Below are positions 16,839 through 26,592 of a stretch of DNA of 35,145 nt, piece after piece. The notes beneath the pieces are model-generated. The model saw only the letters and a list, made by a program, of their open reading frames with translations, was not told the origin of the DNA and searched no databases. Location: positions 1 through 35,145 of the forward strand of contig LJUH01000006.1 of NCBI GenBank assembly GCA_001303765.1, in the 5' to 3' direction. Position numbers and translations under genes: made by a program. How positions within the stretch are numbered: the stretch's first letter is position 1; each line of letters opens with the position of its first letter. Origin of the DNA: Chlamydiae bacterium SM23_39. GTDB taxonomy: Bacteria; Chlamydiota; Chlamydiia; Chlamydiales; SM23-39.

Positions 16839-17175
16839 TCTTTTTAATATCTTTTAATATATCTTCAATTTTTTGAAGTTTATCCATTGAATCATCTAAT
16901 AAAAAAGTTAAAACTGGAAAATATCTTAAGACCACTTTTTTAGAAGCTATTGCATAGATTTCTTTTGATTTTTGTTGAAGAGCATTAATAGTCTTTTCCC
17001 TATTATCTCCTATTACGCTAACATAAACTTTAGCATTTCTTAGATCTTTAGAAACAGACACCTTTGTTATGGTAAGAAAATTAGATATCTCTGGATCATA
17101 TATATCTTTTCTGATAACTTCAGATATAACTTCTTTTAAAAGAGAATTTACTCTATTAATTCTATTTTTTTTCAT
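16831..17175 (-). CDS. rbfA: ribosome-binding factor A
   Basis: RbfA is a KH-like protein that binds the immature 30S subunit and promotes 16S rRNA 5' end maturation. The 114 residues match the family in length and pattern: NRINRVNSLLKEVISEVI at the start, the DPEI...LTITKVSVSKDLRNAKVYVSV core, and LRYFPVLTFLLDDSMD near residues 84-99. It overlaps infB by 4 bases upstream and truB by 8 bases downstream, the classic arrangement of this operon. Confidence 0.95.
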   Translation of the reverse strand: MKKNRINRVNSLLKEVISEVIRKDIYDPEISNFLTITKVSVSKDLRNAKVYVSVIGDNREKTINALQQKSKEIYAIASKKVVLRYFPVLTFLLDDSMDKLQKIEDILKDIKKNV

Positions 17176-19403
17176 AATTCTGGAGTAATATATTCTATAT
17201 CATAAACTAAAATTTCATCTTTTTTCTGAATATCAGAAAAATTTTCTAAAATAATACCACATTCTTTATCTTTCTGAACCTCTTTAACATCTTCTTTACC
17301 CCTTTTCAAAGAAGCTATTTTACCTTTCCAAATAATCTTATCTTCTCGTAAAAGTTTGGCATTTTGTCCTCTTTTAACAGATCCCTGAGTTACAACACAT
17401 CCAGCTATTTTGCCTAATTGAGAGGAGGTAAATATCTCTTTCACCAAAACTTTTCCCATCTCTTTTTCTTTCTCTATTTTTTCTAATTTTTCTACCATTA
17501 AATTTTTAACAGTATCTATAGCGTGATAAATAACATCATAAATAAATACTTTTACTTTCAACTCTCTTACTATCTCATCAGCATAACTCTCCATATTTGT
17601 ATGAAAACCAATAATAGGAGCATTTGAAGCTGCAGCTAATTCTATATCTGATTCAGAAATCTGTCCAATTTCAGCACTTATTATATTCACCTCCACTTTT
17701 TTTGAAGTAATCTTTTTTATTGCTTCTATCAAAGCTTCTAAAGATCCCTGCATATCTGCTCTAATAATAAGTGGAAGAATCTTTTTCTCCTTTTGTTCTA
17801 TCATTTTTTCCAATTCTATTTTTTTAGGAAAAACTATTTTTTTTTGCCAATGTTGTTGAGATCTCTCCTTAGCTATCTCTTTTGCTTTCTTTTCATTTTC
17901 TACAACAATAAATTCACATCCCGCTTCTGCAAGAGCTGAAAGACCTGTTACTTTAACAGGAATTCCGGGGTTGCATTCTTTTAAAATTTTTCCATTTTGA
18001 TCATGAATAGTCTTGACTCTTCCCCAATTAGTTCCAAAAACAAAAGAATCAAAAAGTTTTAAAGTACCATTTTGAATTAAAAGAGTAGCAATAGCTCCTA
18101 ATCCCTTATGCATTTGAGATTCCAAAATAACTCCTCTTGCTCTAAAAAGGGGATTAGCTTTTAATTCTAATATCTCAGATTGAAGAGCTATCATCTCTAA
18201 AAGTTCATCAATACCCTCATTTTTCAAAGCTGAACAATTAACTGTTATATTTGTTCCACCCCATGCCTCAGGAACAATTTCATAATCAGCAAGTTGCCTA
18301 TATACTTTTTCAGGATCATATCCTTGCTTATCTGATTTATTTATAGCAACAATTATAGGAAGGTTTTCAATTTTCGCTTGGTTAATAGATTCAATAGTCT
18401 GTTCCCTTACTCCTTCATCTCCTGCTATAACTAACACTACTATATCTGTAACCATAGCTCCTCTTTTCCTCATCTCAGTAAAAGCTTCATGTCCAGGAGT
18501 GTCTAAAATTGTTATATCGCCTAATTTTGTTTTCGCTGTAAAAGCACCGATATGTTGGGTAATAGCACCAGCTTCTTGAGACACAACATTAGATTTTCTA
18601 ATACGATCTATAATGCTTGTCTTTCCATGATCTACATGCCCCATAAAAGTAACAATAGGAGGTCTTGGCATTAAATCTTTTTTTTCGGAACTATCAATCT
18701 CTTGTTTGATAGTTTGATCTGTTATTTGAAGTTTTTTTTCTTCTGTTCTATCAATAGATATATCACAACCAAATTCAGATCCCAAAAACTGCACAATAGT
18801 TTCATCATCTAAATAATCATTTAAAGTAAGAGTTATACCTTGAGAAAAAAGTTTAGATATTAATTCTGATGCTTTTAACTTCATAAAAGATGCTAAATCT
18901 TTAACAGAAATAGGTAGTTTTACATTTAATTTACTAGGTCTAACTATTTCAATTTTTTCTTTTGATTTTTTATGATATATTTTCTTCTTTTTCCACCGCT
19001 GATCTTCAGGAATGCAAATACCCATCTTATATCTAGAATCAAATGTTTCTATCTTTTCTGGTTTTTTAATTTTTTTAACTTTTTCAGGTTCTTTTTTTTT
19101 CTCTTTTTCTATAACAACTGGTTTTTCAATAATCTTTTTTTCAATAACTTCTTCTTTTTTTTTAGGTTTTTCTTTTTTCTTAGGTTTTATTTCTTTTTTT
19201 TCAGAAACAACTTTTTTAACAACTTTTTTTGATTTATCTTTTTTTGGAGAAAGAATGACCGCTTTCTTTTTTGTTTCTACTAACTTTTCCTTAACTTTTT
19301 TTGCTTTTTTTTTCTTACCAATAGAAGCTAATTTTATCTTTTCCAATTTCAAAGCTTCAGCTATCTGTGTATTTTTAATATTTAACTTTATTTTTTTAGC
19401 CAA
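17172..19403 (-). CDS. infB: translation initiation factor IF-2
   Basis: IF-2 is the GTPase that brings initiator tRNA to the 30S subunit and promotes subunit joining. The 743-residue protein has a lysine/glutamate-rich low-complexity N-terminus (about 30-120), an IF2-N domain at about 165-215, and the G domain with G1 GHVDHGKT at 255-262, G3 DTPGH at 301-305, G4 NKSD at 355-358 and G5 SAL at 391-393. Beta-barrel domain II, the alpha/beta domain III and the C-terminal tRNA-binding barrel follow. It is somewhat short for a chlamydial IF-2, mainly in the N-terminal linker. It lies 4 bases after nusA and overlaps rbfA by 4. Confidence 0.97.
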   Translation of the reverse strand: MAKKIKLNIKNTQIAEALKLEKIKLASIGKKKKAKKVKEKLVETKKKAVILSPKKDKSKKVVKKVVSEKKEIKPKKKEKPKKKEEVIEKKIIEKPVVIEKEKKKEPEKVKKIKKPEKIETFDSRYKMGICIPEDQRWKKKKIYHKKSKEKIEIVRPSKLNVKLPISVKDLASFMKLKASELISKLFSQGITLTLNDYLDDETIVQFLGSEFGCDISIDRTEEKKLQITDQTIKQEIDSSEKKDLMPRPPIVTFMGHVDHGKTSIIDRIRKSNVVSQEAGAITQHIGAFTAKTKLGDITILDTPGHEAFTEMRKRGAMVTDIVVLVIAGDEGVREQTIESINQAKIENLPIIVAINKSDKQGYDPEKVYRQLADYEIVPEAWGGTNITVNCSALKNEGIDELLEMIALQSEILELKANPLFRARGVILESQMHKGLGAIATLLIQNGTLKLFDSFVFGTNWGRVKTIHDQNGKILKECNPGIPVKVTGLSALAEAGCEFIVVENEKKAKEIAKERSQQHWQKKIVFPKKIELEKMIEQKEKKILPLIIRADMQGSLEALIEAIKKITSKKVEVNIISAEIGQISESDIELAAASNAPIIGFHTNMESYADEIVRELKVKVFIYDVIYHAIDTVKNLMVEKLEKIEKEKEMGKVLVKEIFTSSQLGKIAGCVVTQGSVKRGQNAKLLREDKIIWKGKIASLKRGKEDVKEVQKDKECGIILENFSDIQKKDEILVYDIEYITPEL

Positions 19404-19407
19404 CTTT

Positions 19408-20664
19408 TTACCTTTCTAATATTTTTTCCATCAAATTTAAATAATTTATTCCAGGCACTTTCTGTATTAAATCTTTAGAAGAAGCTGACAAGACCTTTTT
19501 TATCGTATCAAAACCTGAAGATTTTAATTCTTCTAAAATTAAACTACTAACATTTTTGATTTTATCTATCGGTTCATCCAAAATAGGGTCTTTAGAATCT
19601 AACATTTCTGCTATTTGAACAGATATCAACTTTTGATAATCAGAAATTTTTTGTGCTGTGATCTCTTTTCCTATTAATCTAGAAAGAAGTTTAGCATTCA
19701 TACCCTTTTTCCCAATAATAGCCGGATAGTTTTCTTCGTTAACAACTAAAATAATTTTATCCTCTGTCTCTTTGTATCTAAATATATCTATAGGAGCAAC
19801 TGCATTTTTTAAAAATTCTATTCTATCTTCAGAAAAGGGAATAACATCTATCTTTTCATTATGCAATTCTCTTATAACATTTTTTATTCTAGTCCCTCTA
19901 ATACCAACACATGTTCCCACAGGATCTATTTTAGGATCTAATGATCTAACAGCTATTTTTGTTCTATATCCAGGTTCTCTAACTATCTTTTCTATAACAA
20001 TAATACCTTCTGCTAATTCTGGAATCTCCTGATCAAATAGAGCTGAAACAAACTCTGGATGAGAACGCGATAAAATAACTTCAGCTCCTCCCATATCCGT
20101 CTCTCTCACCTCATAAAGCAAAGCTAAAACTTTCTCTCCTACATGATATTTCTCTGTTTTAGGATAATAACTTCCAGGAAGCAAAGCTTCTACCTTTCCT
20201 AAATCTACAATAATAGATCTATCTTTAATAAACCTTTTGACAGTACCAGATATTATCTCTTTGACCCTATCTTTATACTCTTCATAAATAACTCCTCTTT
20301 CCGCTTCTCTCAATTTCTGAGAAATAATTTGCCTAGCTGTCTGAGCAGCTATCCTTCCAAATTCTTGAGGTGTAATGGATATTTCTAATACTTGACCTAC
20401 TTGAGATTCAGGATTCAATTTTTGAGCTTCCTTTATCGATATCTCTTCTTTTGGATCTAACACCTTATCTACAACAGTCTTCTGTGTTGTTACATCAATC
20501 TCTCCTGTTTTTTCATCGATCTTAACAGATACCTCACCAACATTTTTAATACTTTTTTGTGCTGCTAACATCAAAGAGTTCTCTATTGCAGAGATAATTA
20601 TCTCTCTTTTTATCCCCTTCTCTCTTTCTAAATATTCAAATATTGCTATCAACTCTTTATTCAT
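19408..20664 (-). CDS. nusA: transcription termination/antitermination factor NusA
   Basis: NusA binds RNA polymerase and nascent RNA and modulates pausing, termination and antitermination. The 418 residues contain the NusA N-terminal domain (about 1-125), an S1 domain at about 135-200 (ISGTVKRFIKDRSIIVDLGKVEALLP is split around 133-158), and the two KH domains at about 225-345 including GTCVGIRGTRIKNVIREL and IIGKKGMNAKLLSRLIG. The tail (about 375-418) has one helix-hairpin-helix-like segment instead of the long acidic repeats of E. coli. It sits between rpsA and infB with gaps of 8 and 4 bases. Confidence 0.96.
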   Translation of the reverse strand: MNKELIAIFEYLEREKGIKREIIISAIENSLMLAAQKSIKNVGEVSVKIDEKTGEIDVTTQKTVVDKVLDPKEEISIKEAQKLNPESQVGQVLEISITPQEFGRIAAQTARQIISQKLREAERGVIYEEYKDRVKEIISGTVKRFIKDRSIIVDLGKVEALLPGSYYPKTEKYHVGEKVLALLYEVRETDMGGAEVILSRSHPEFVSALFDQEIPELAEGIIVIEKIVREPGYRTKIAVRSLDPKIDPVGTCVGIRGTRIKNVIRELHNEKIDVIPFSEDRIEFLKNAVAPIDIFRYKETEDKIILVVNEENYPAIIGKKGMNAKLLSRLIGKEITAQKISDYQKLISVQIAEMLDSKDPILDEPIDKIKNVSSLILEELKSSGFDTIKKVLSASSKDLIQKVPGINYLNLMEKILER

Positions 20665-20672
20665 AAATTTTC

Positions 20673-22376
20673 CTATTTTTTTTCTTTTTCCTCTCCAACA
20701 ATAATATCATCCCTACTATATTCATTATTCTCTATAAGATATTCTTTTATAGAAAGAGAAATTTTTTTATGTTCGGGATCTATGTTTAGAACTTTAGCTT
20801 TTATTTCATCATCTATAGATACAAAATTCTCTATTTTTCCAATAGGCTGATCGGATAAATCATTAACATGTATTAAAGCTTCAATCCCATTTTCTAGCTG
20901 CACAAAAATACCAAATGCAGCTATCTTTACAACTTTTCCCTTAACGATATCTCCTACATGTATATTCTTCTCTATACCTTCCCATGGGTTAGGGGTTAAT
21001 TGTTTTACACCTAAATTAATTTTTTGACTATCCTTATCAATAGAAATAACTACTGCCTCAATTGTATCTCCTTTTTTAAATAACTCTGAAGGATGAGATA
21101 TTTTTTTTATCCAGCTAACATCGGAAATATGTATTAAACCATCTATTCCCGGCTCTAATTCTACAAAAGCTCCATAATTAGTAAGGCTTTTTATCTCCGC
21201 CTTTACCTTTTTCCCAACGGGATATTTTTTATCTATATCCTCCCACGGATTCTTTTGGATCTGTTTCATCCCAAAATAGATCTTTCCATAAGTTGTATTA
21301 ATATCTAACACAACTGCTTCTACCTCATCTCCTATTCTTACTATTTCCCCAGGATCTGTTATACTTTTAGTCCAAGACATTTCCGATACATGTATAAGCC
21401 CTTCTACTTCCGGCTCTATCTCTAAAAAAGCTCCATAAGGGACAAGATTTACAATTTTTCCCTTTACATGCATTCCGATAGGATATCTTTTTTCTATATC
21501 TTCCCAAGGATTATTTTCTTTTTGTTTAAGGCCCAAAGAAACCCTTCCTTTATCTTTATCAATAGCTAAAACAATAACCTCTAATTCATCTCCCAATTTT
21601 AATATTTCGGATGGATGTCTTATTCTTTTCCATGTCATATCAGTAATGTGAAGAAGACCATCAATTCCATCTAAATCTAGAAAAACTCCAAAGTCTGTGA
21701 TATTTTTAACAACGCCCTTTCTTATATCACCTTCTTTGATGTTTTCTAAAAGTACCGATTTTTTGTTTGCTTTTTCATCTTCTATTAACTCTCTTCTAGA
21801 TACAACAATATTTTTTCTTTCCGCATTTATCTTTAATATCTTAAAATCAAATGTCTTATCAATAAAATCATCTAAACTCTTTATCTTTTTATTATCTATT
21901 TGGGAACCTGGAAGAAATGATTCCACTCCAATATCTACCATCAATCCACCTTTAACTTTTTTTATCACTTTTCCCTTTATAATCGCTCCTTCCTTATAAT
22001 TAGCTATTATATTCTCCCACTGCTTTAATCTAGAAGCTTTCTCTTTAGATAAAACTATCTGTCCGTCAGCTCCTTCAGCTTTATCTAAAAGAACCTCTAT
22101 CTCCTTACCTACAACTAGTTCTTCCGGATCTCTGAATTCAGAAACAGGGATTACTCCTTCCGACTTTAATCCAACATCAATAACAGCATATTCCTTAGAT
22201 ATTCCTACAATCCTACCTTTAATAATCTCTCCAACATTCGTAAGTAAAGATGTGCTTTCTAATGGTTTATTTTCTTTTATACCTAAAAGTTTTTTGAATT
22301 TCTCTAAATCATCCTCTCTATATTCAACATCATCTAAAATATTTTTACCTTTCCAATCAAAAGATTGTTTTAACAT
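20673..22376 (-). CDS. rpsA: 30S ribosomal protein S1 with six S1 domains
   Basis: S1 helps the 30S subunit capture and unfold mRNA, and matters most for leaders with weak Shine-Dalgarno pairing, which many genes here seem to have. The 567-residue protein contains six S1 repeats at about 49-112, 130-195, 216-285, 301-372, 387-457 and 474-544. The last four are the best conserved (for example [17 protein letters not shown] at 228-244, and repeated NPWEDI linkers). It is the first gene of the operon running through truB. The start ATG at 22374-22376 is preceded by GGAGA (minus strand, 22384-22388), one of the clearer ribosome-binding sites in the window. Confidence 0.97.
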   Translation of the reverse strand: MLKQSFDWKGKNILDDVEYREDDLEKFKKLLGIKENKPLESTSLLTNVGEIIKGRIVGISKEYAVIDVGLKSEGVIPVSEFRDPEELVVGKEIEVLLDKAEGADGQIVLSKEKASRLKQWENIIANYKEGAIIKGKVIKKVKGGLMVDIGVESFLPGSQIDNKKIKSLDDFIDKTFDFKILKINAERKNIVVSRRELIEDEKANKKSVLLENIKEGDIRKGVVKNITDFGVFLDLDGIDGLLHITDMTWKRIRHPSEILKLGDELEVIVLAIDKDKGRVSLGLKQKENNPWEDIEKRYPIGMHVKGKIVNLVPYGAFLEIEPEVEGLIHVSEMSWTKSITDPGEIVRIGDEVEAVVLDINTTYGKIYFGMKQIQKNPWEDIDKKYPVGKKVKAEIKSLTNYGAFVELEPGIDGLIHISDVSWIKKISHPSELFKKGDTIEAVVISIDKDSQKINLGVKQLTPNPWEGIEKNIHVGDIVKGKVVKIAAFGIFVQLENGIEALIHVNDLSDQPIGKIENFVSIDDEIKAKVLNIDPEHKKISLSIKEYLIENNEYSRDDIIVGEEKEKK

Positions 22377-22551
22377 TTTATTTTCTCCAATTTTTCTTAA
22401 AAGATAACAGATATAAATCTATAATTGCAACTTGAAAACATTTGCTAAAATATAAATTTTATAAAAAAACTATAATAAGATCTTACAATAAAAAATTTTA
22501 TTTTATAAGAGGCTTTTTATTTTTAAAATATTTTCTTACCCTGAATTCGCA
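22377..22551 (-). promoter_or_regulatory. leader and likely promoter region of the rpsA operon
   Basis: The 175-base gap upstream of rpsA must hold its promoter. One candidate on the minus strand is TTGCAA (22425-22430) with TTATCT 17 bases downstream (22402-22407); an overlapping alternative is TTTTCA (22433-22438) with TATATC (22410-22415). Neither is a strong match, and the AT background makes chance hits likely. No RNA gene or reading frame is evident. Confidence 0.35.
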
Positions 22552-23334
22552 CTATTCTTGTATAAAATAACTTTTTATTCCTTTTATCCACCATAAAAAT
22601 ATATCAAATATCTCTCTAATCACATACCAATGAAATATAGCTTTTATCCCAAAATTTTTATAAATAATAGAAAAAAGTTCTTTTACATATTTCAATATTT
22701 TAAATGATATTTTTTGAAGTTCAAAATCTACAATAACCCTTCTACAACAAAGAACTCTTTTTCCTCTTTTATAAATTTTACTTATCATATCAAACCCTTC
22801 TAATCCCTTATATCTAATATCAAATCCATTCAACTCTTCTATTACGGATTTTGAAAATATACAATCCTTTAAAAAAATAGGGAACCTTTCTCCCCCAAAA
22901 GGGGTAAGAACAAAAGAAACATGAACAATTTCAGGATGAGATAAAACATTTCTTCTTAAAAAGGAAAAACATAAAAGATCTGGAAAATTTTTACTTTCTA
23001 TTTTTTTTGTTACATAAGAAAGAGAATGTTTACTAAGATATATCTCTCCAGGAAAAAGAAAGTGAAGATATCTTCCTCTAGTTAGTTTTATAGCTTCATT
23101 CATAATTTTAGATTTAGTCTCCTCTTTAGTATGTGTAATATTATAAATTTTACCTGTATATTCTTTTAAAATCTGAAAATCATGAGGTGATATATCTTTT
23201 AACATAACTATTATTTCATATCTTTTTTCCATCTGATTTAAAATACTTTCAATAGTAAGAGGAGCTAAGTAATGGTTCTTTATATCTAAAATAACAAAAG
23301 AGATCAAAACATTATCCATATTATTATTTTGCAA
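22552..23334 (-). CDS. glycosyltransferase family 2-like protein without a DXD motif
   Basis: The 260-residue protein has a GT-A/GT2 layout: a first strand VLISFVILDI, the TIESILNQMEKRYEIIVML segment at about 27-45, the NEAIKLTRGRYLHFLFPGE segment at 79-97 where GT2 enzymes usually have the metal-binding D-x-D, and NGFDIRYKGLEGFDMI at 169-184 matching the GFDE...ED acceptor region. At the metal site this protein reads FPGE, so it may bind metal differently, use only Glu97, or be non-catalytic. The C-terminus is rich in aromatic and basic residues and could lie on the membrane. An internal ATG (Met6) is an alternative start. It stands alone between the rpsA leader and divergent glyS. Confidence 0.7.
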   Translation of the reverse strand: MQNNNMDNVLISFVILDIKNHYLAPLTIESILNQMEKRYEIIVMLKDISPHDFQILKEYTGKIYNITHTKEETKSKIMNEAIKLTRGRYLHFLFPGEIYLSKHSLSYVTKKIESKNFPDLLCFSFLRRNVLSHPEIVHVSFVLTPFGGERFPIFLKDCIFSKSVIEELNGFDIRYKGLEGFDMISKIYKRGKRVLCCRRVIVDFELQKISFKILKYVKELFSIIYKNFGIKAIFHWYVIREIFDIFLWWIKGIKSYFIQE

Positions 23335-23402
23335 AATATAATAAATCAGGTCAAGATTGAGAAAAAGAATTATTTAATATATCATCTTAAAAAAGGTAAA
23401 AA

Positions 23403-24767
23403 ATGAAAAATATAGTATCGCTTTGCAAAAGAAGAGGATTTATCTATCCAGGATCAGAAATATATGGAGGATTTGCAAATACTTATAGTTATGGTCCCTA
23501 TGGAGTAGAATTAAAAAAAAATATAAAAGATTTATGGTGGCAAATTTTTGTAAGAGAAAAAGAAAATATAGTAGGAATAGATGGTCCTATATTACTTCAT
23601 CCTAAAACATGGGAAGCTTCAGGACATGTAAAATGTTTTACTGATGCTTTAATAGATTGTAAAAAATGTAAAAACAGATTTAGAGCAGATCAGTTAATAG
23701 AAAAAATATTAAACATAAAATCAGAATCTTTAAATTTAAAGTCTATCTCTTCAATTATTAAAGAAAATAAAATAAAATGTCCTAATTGTAATGCATCTGA
23801 TTTTACTGAAGCTAGACATTTTAATTTAATGTTTCAAATAGAGATGAGTAAAACAGATAATCAAAATGAGATAGCTTATCTTCGTCCAGAAACTGCTCAA
23901 GCTATATTTCTTGAATATAAAAATATATTAGATTCTATGAGGATCAAAATTCCTTTTGGTATAGCTCAAATAGGAAAAGCATTTAGAAATGAGATAACCC
24001 CTGGGAATTTTATTTTTAGGACTATTGAATTTGAGCAGATGGAAATAGAATATTTTATCAAAGAAAAAGAGTGGAAAAAAACTTTTGAATATTGGTTAGA
24101 AGAGATGTTAAATTGGTGCAAAGAAATAGGATTAAACTCCAATAAAATAGAGACACATGAACATAAAAAAGAAGAGTTGTCTCATTATTCTAAAAAAACA
24201 GTTGATATAATTTTTGATTTTCCATTTGGAAAATCTGAACTTTATGGACTTGCTTATAGAACAGATTTTGATTTAAAACAACATGCTCAATATTCCAAAT
24301 CAAAGCAAGAATATATAGATCAAGAAACAAAAGAAAAATTTATTCCCCATGTAATAGAACCTACATTTGGATTAGATAGAACAATATTAGCAATTTTATC
24401 CAATAGTTTCGAAGAAGAAACATTAGAAAATGGTGAAAAAAGAACAATACTCCATCTATCTCCTAAAATAGCTCCAGTAAAAGCAGCTGTTTTTCCTCTT
24501 ATGAAAAAACAAGAGTTAATATCTAAATCCTTAAAAATATATGAAAACATAAAAAAAAGATGGAATACAGAATATGATGAAAATGGAGCTATAGGAAAAA
24601 GATATAGAAGACAAGATGAAATAGGAACTCCTTTCTGCATAACAATAGATTATGAAACATTAGAAAATGACACAGTAACCATAAGAGAAAGAGATACTAT
24701 GAAACAAAAAAGAGTAAAAATCGATTATATAAAAAATAATTTAGAAAATTTTTTAAAAATTTTCTAA
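23403..24767 (+). CDS. glyS: glycyl-tRNA synthetase, alpha2 (single-polypeptide homodimer) type
   Basis: This enzyme charges tRNA-Gly. The 454-residue protein is a class II synthetase of the type found in eukaryotes, archaea and some bacteria: the N-terminal CKRRGFIYPGSEIYGG segment, GPYGVELKKNIKDLWW at 31-46, a zinc-finger-like pair Cys86/Cys89 and Cys126/Cys129, motif 2 at 195-218 (FRNEITP, then RTIEFEQMEIEYF), motif 3 EPTFGLDRT at 319-327, and an anticodon-binding domain from about 350. It is not the alpha/beta GlyQS form, which in Chlamydia is one fused chain of about 1000 residues. A short AAGGT precedes the ATG. The stop lies inside the 3' end of convergent dnaG (15-base overlap). Confidence 0.95.
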   Translation: MKNIVSLCKRRGFIYPGSEIYGGFANTYSYGPYGVELKKNIKDLWWQIFVREKENIVGIDGPILLHPKTWEASGHVKCFTDALIDCKKCKNRFRADQLIEKILNIKSESLNLKSISSIIKENKIKCPNCNASDFTEARHFNLMFQIEMSKTDNQNEIAYLRPETAQAIFLEYKNILDSMRIKIPFGIAQIGKAFRNEITPGNFIFRTIEFEQMEIEYFIKEKEWKKTFEYWLEEMLNWCKEIGLNSNKIETHEHKKEELSHYSKKTVDIIFDFPFGKSELYGLAYRTDFDLKQHAQYSKSKQEYIDQETKEKFIPHVIEPTFGLDRTILAILSNSFEEETLENGEKRTILHLSPKIAPVKAAVFPLMKKQELISKSLKIYENIKKRWNTEYDENGAIGKRYRRQDEIGTPFCITIDYETLENDTVTIRERDTMKQKRVKIDYIKNNLENFLKIF

Positions 24768-26540
24768 AGATCCTTGATTAGGAAAAATGATTTTAGGTTT
24801 CTTATTTTTTATATCATCAAACCTTTTAGCTAGCATAAGTACTTCTTTCTCATCTAAATTACCCTTTTGTATTTCTTTTCTTATATTTTCTCTTTCCTCT
24901 ATCCAATTCCTCTCTAATAATTTATTTAAAGATTCTAAAAATCCCAATTCCGCTTTTTCTCTATTCACCTTTTTTTGAAGTATTTCAGATAAAAAAAGTT
25001 GCTCTTCAGTATCTTCTAAATTCATTGCTAAAGAAAGGATATCTATCTTTTTTTCTTTTTTAAAGATCTCCAAACATTTTTTAAACAATCTTTTAGAAAG
25101 ATCTATCTTTAAATCTTCCTCCTTTAAATTTAACTTAATTATATCAAAAAACCTACTTCCATCTCCTAATAAAATAAGCCATCTCAAAAGATCTTTTTCA
25201 ATAACTCTATCTGGATCAACATTCTCAACATGTACACTTTCACTTTTTTTTATATAAAAATTAGGATTATCCATATCATTTTCAATAACAGATATAGGTA
25301 TATTGCTAAGAGAAGAAAGTTTTTTAAGACTTTCATGAACCATCAAAGGATCTTCCCAAGATTTTATCATCTCACTTATAGATTTAACAACCCTATTTTT
25401 TGCAGCAGGTGAATCTATATTTATCTCTTTAAATCTCTCATCCACTAAAAATTTTAAATAATCTTTCGCATTTTTTAAAAGAGCAATAAATTTTTCAGGT
25501 CCTTTTTCTTTTATATAAGTATCAGGATCTTTTTCATCATCAATAGAAACAACAAATACTTCAACAGATACTCTTTGAAAGATCTCTCCTATTTTTATGG
25601 AAGCCTCTCTTCCTGCTTTATCTCCATCTAATGCTAAATAAATCTTATTTACTCCCAATTTTAAAAGCTCTTTTGCATGAACCTCTCCAAAAGCAGTACC
25701 CTGTCCAGCAACAGCAATAGAGATACCTTCATATATTAATCTAAGTGCATCAAATTGACCTTCAACAATTATAGCTCTCTTTTCTTTTATTATCTTTTTT
25801 CTAGAATAACTTAATCCAAACAAAACATAAGATTTTTTAAAAAGAGAAGTATCTGGAGTATTAATATATTTAGGACCAAAGGAATCCTCTTTATATTTTC
25901 TTGCAGAAAATCCAATAACATCCTCATTTTTATCTTTTATAGGAATCATTATTCTATCAGAAAAAAAATCTATTTTTTTACCATTTAAGTTTTTAATCAA
26001 CCCTGCTTCTTCTAAAAGATCCATCCTCACATTTTGTTCTTTCATAGCTTTTTGAAATAGATAAGATTTAGGAGCATATCCTATATAAAATGTTTTAATA
26101 AAATCTAAAGTTATTCCTCTTTTATAAAGATAACAAAGAGCCTCTTTACCCTCTTTTGTATGGATAAGCATAAAATAAAAAAATTGCATAGCTTTAAAAA
26201 GAGTCTCTTTTAAAATATTTTTATTAGAATGAAATTCTCCCTTTTTTTCTTCTAAAACAACATTAAATCTATCAGCTAACATTTCAACTGCTTCCATAAA
26301 AGATAATTTTTGAAAACTCATTAAAAATTCTATTGCATCACCATGAGCTCCGCATCCAAAACAATGGTAATGAGAATCTCCTCTTTGTATTATAAAAGAG
26401 GGAGTTTTTTCATTATGAAAAGGACATAACCCTTTAAAAAAAGCTCCTGATTTTTTTAAATCTACGTAAGAAGAAACAATCTCTACTAAATCTATGTTTT
26501 GTTTTAAATTTTCTAAACTTTCTTTTGAAAAAATCTTCAT
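24753..26540 (-). CDS. dnaG: DNA primase
   Basis: DnaG makes RNA primers for replication. The 595-residue product has the CHC2 zinc-binding domain (Cys39, His42, Cys60, Cys63), the RNA polymerase core region (about 110-250), and the TOPRIM domain with Glu260 in IIVEGQFDALRL and the acidic pair in ALDGDKAG (Asp305, Asp307). The C-terminal 150 residues are helical, as expected for the helicase-binding domain, and weakly conserved. It is separated from trkH by 52 bases and overlaps glyS tail to tail by 15 bases. In C. trachomatis dnaG (CT794) also lies near the glycyl-tRNA synthetase gene. Confidence 0.96.
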   Translation of the reverse strand: MKIFSKESLENLKQNIDLVEIVSSYVDLKKSGAFFKGLCPFHNEKTPSFIIQRGDSHYHCFGCGAHGDAIEFLMSFQKLSFMEAVEMLADRFNVVLEEKKGEFHSNKNILKETLFKAMQFFYFMLIHTKEGKEALCYLYKRGITLDFIKTFYIGYAPKSYLFQKAMKEQNVRMDLLEEAGLIKNLNGKKIDFFSDRIMIPIKDKNEDVIGFSARKYKEDSFGPKYINTPDTSLFKKSYVLFGLSYSRKKIIKEKRAIIVEGQFDALRLIYEGISIAVAGQGTAFGEVHAKELLKLGVNKIYLALDGDKAGREASIKIGEIFQRVSVEVFVVSIDDEKDPDTYIKEKGPEKFIALLKNAKDYLKFLVDERFKEINIDSPAAKNRVVKSISEMIKSWEDPLMVHESLKKLSSLSNIPISVIENDMDNPNFYIKKSESVHVENVDPDRVIEKDLLRWLILLGDGSRFFDIIKLNLKEEDLKIDLSKRLFKKCLEIFKKEKKIDILSLAMNLEDTEEQLFLSEILQKKVNREKAELGFLESLNKLLERNWIEERENIRKEIQKGNLDEKEVLMLAKRFDDIKNKKPKIIFPNQGSLENF

Positions 26541-26592
26541 CTTCTCTTTTTTTTAATATTATATTTTTTTGTTTTAAAAAGATAAAAACTTT

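Noticed and set aside
18972-19419. Open frames on the plus strand within infB, giving phenylalanine-rich products
   Set aside because: They are the antisense of the Lys/Glu-rich IF-2 linker; the poly-Phe composition follows directly from poly-Lys codons and there is no ribosome-binding site or family match.
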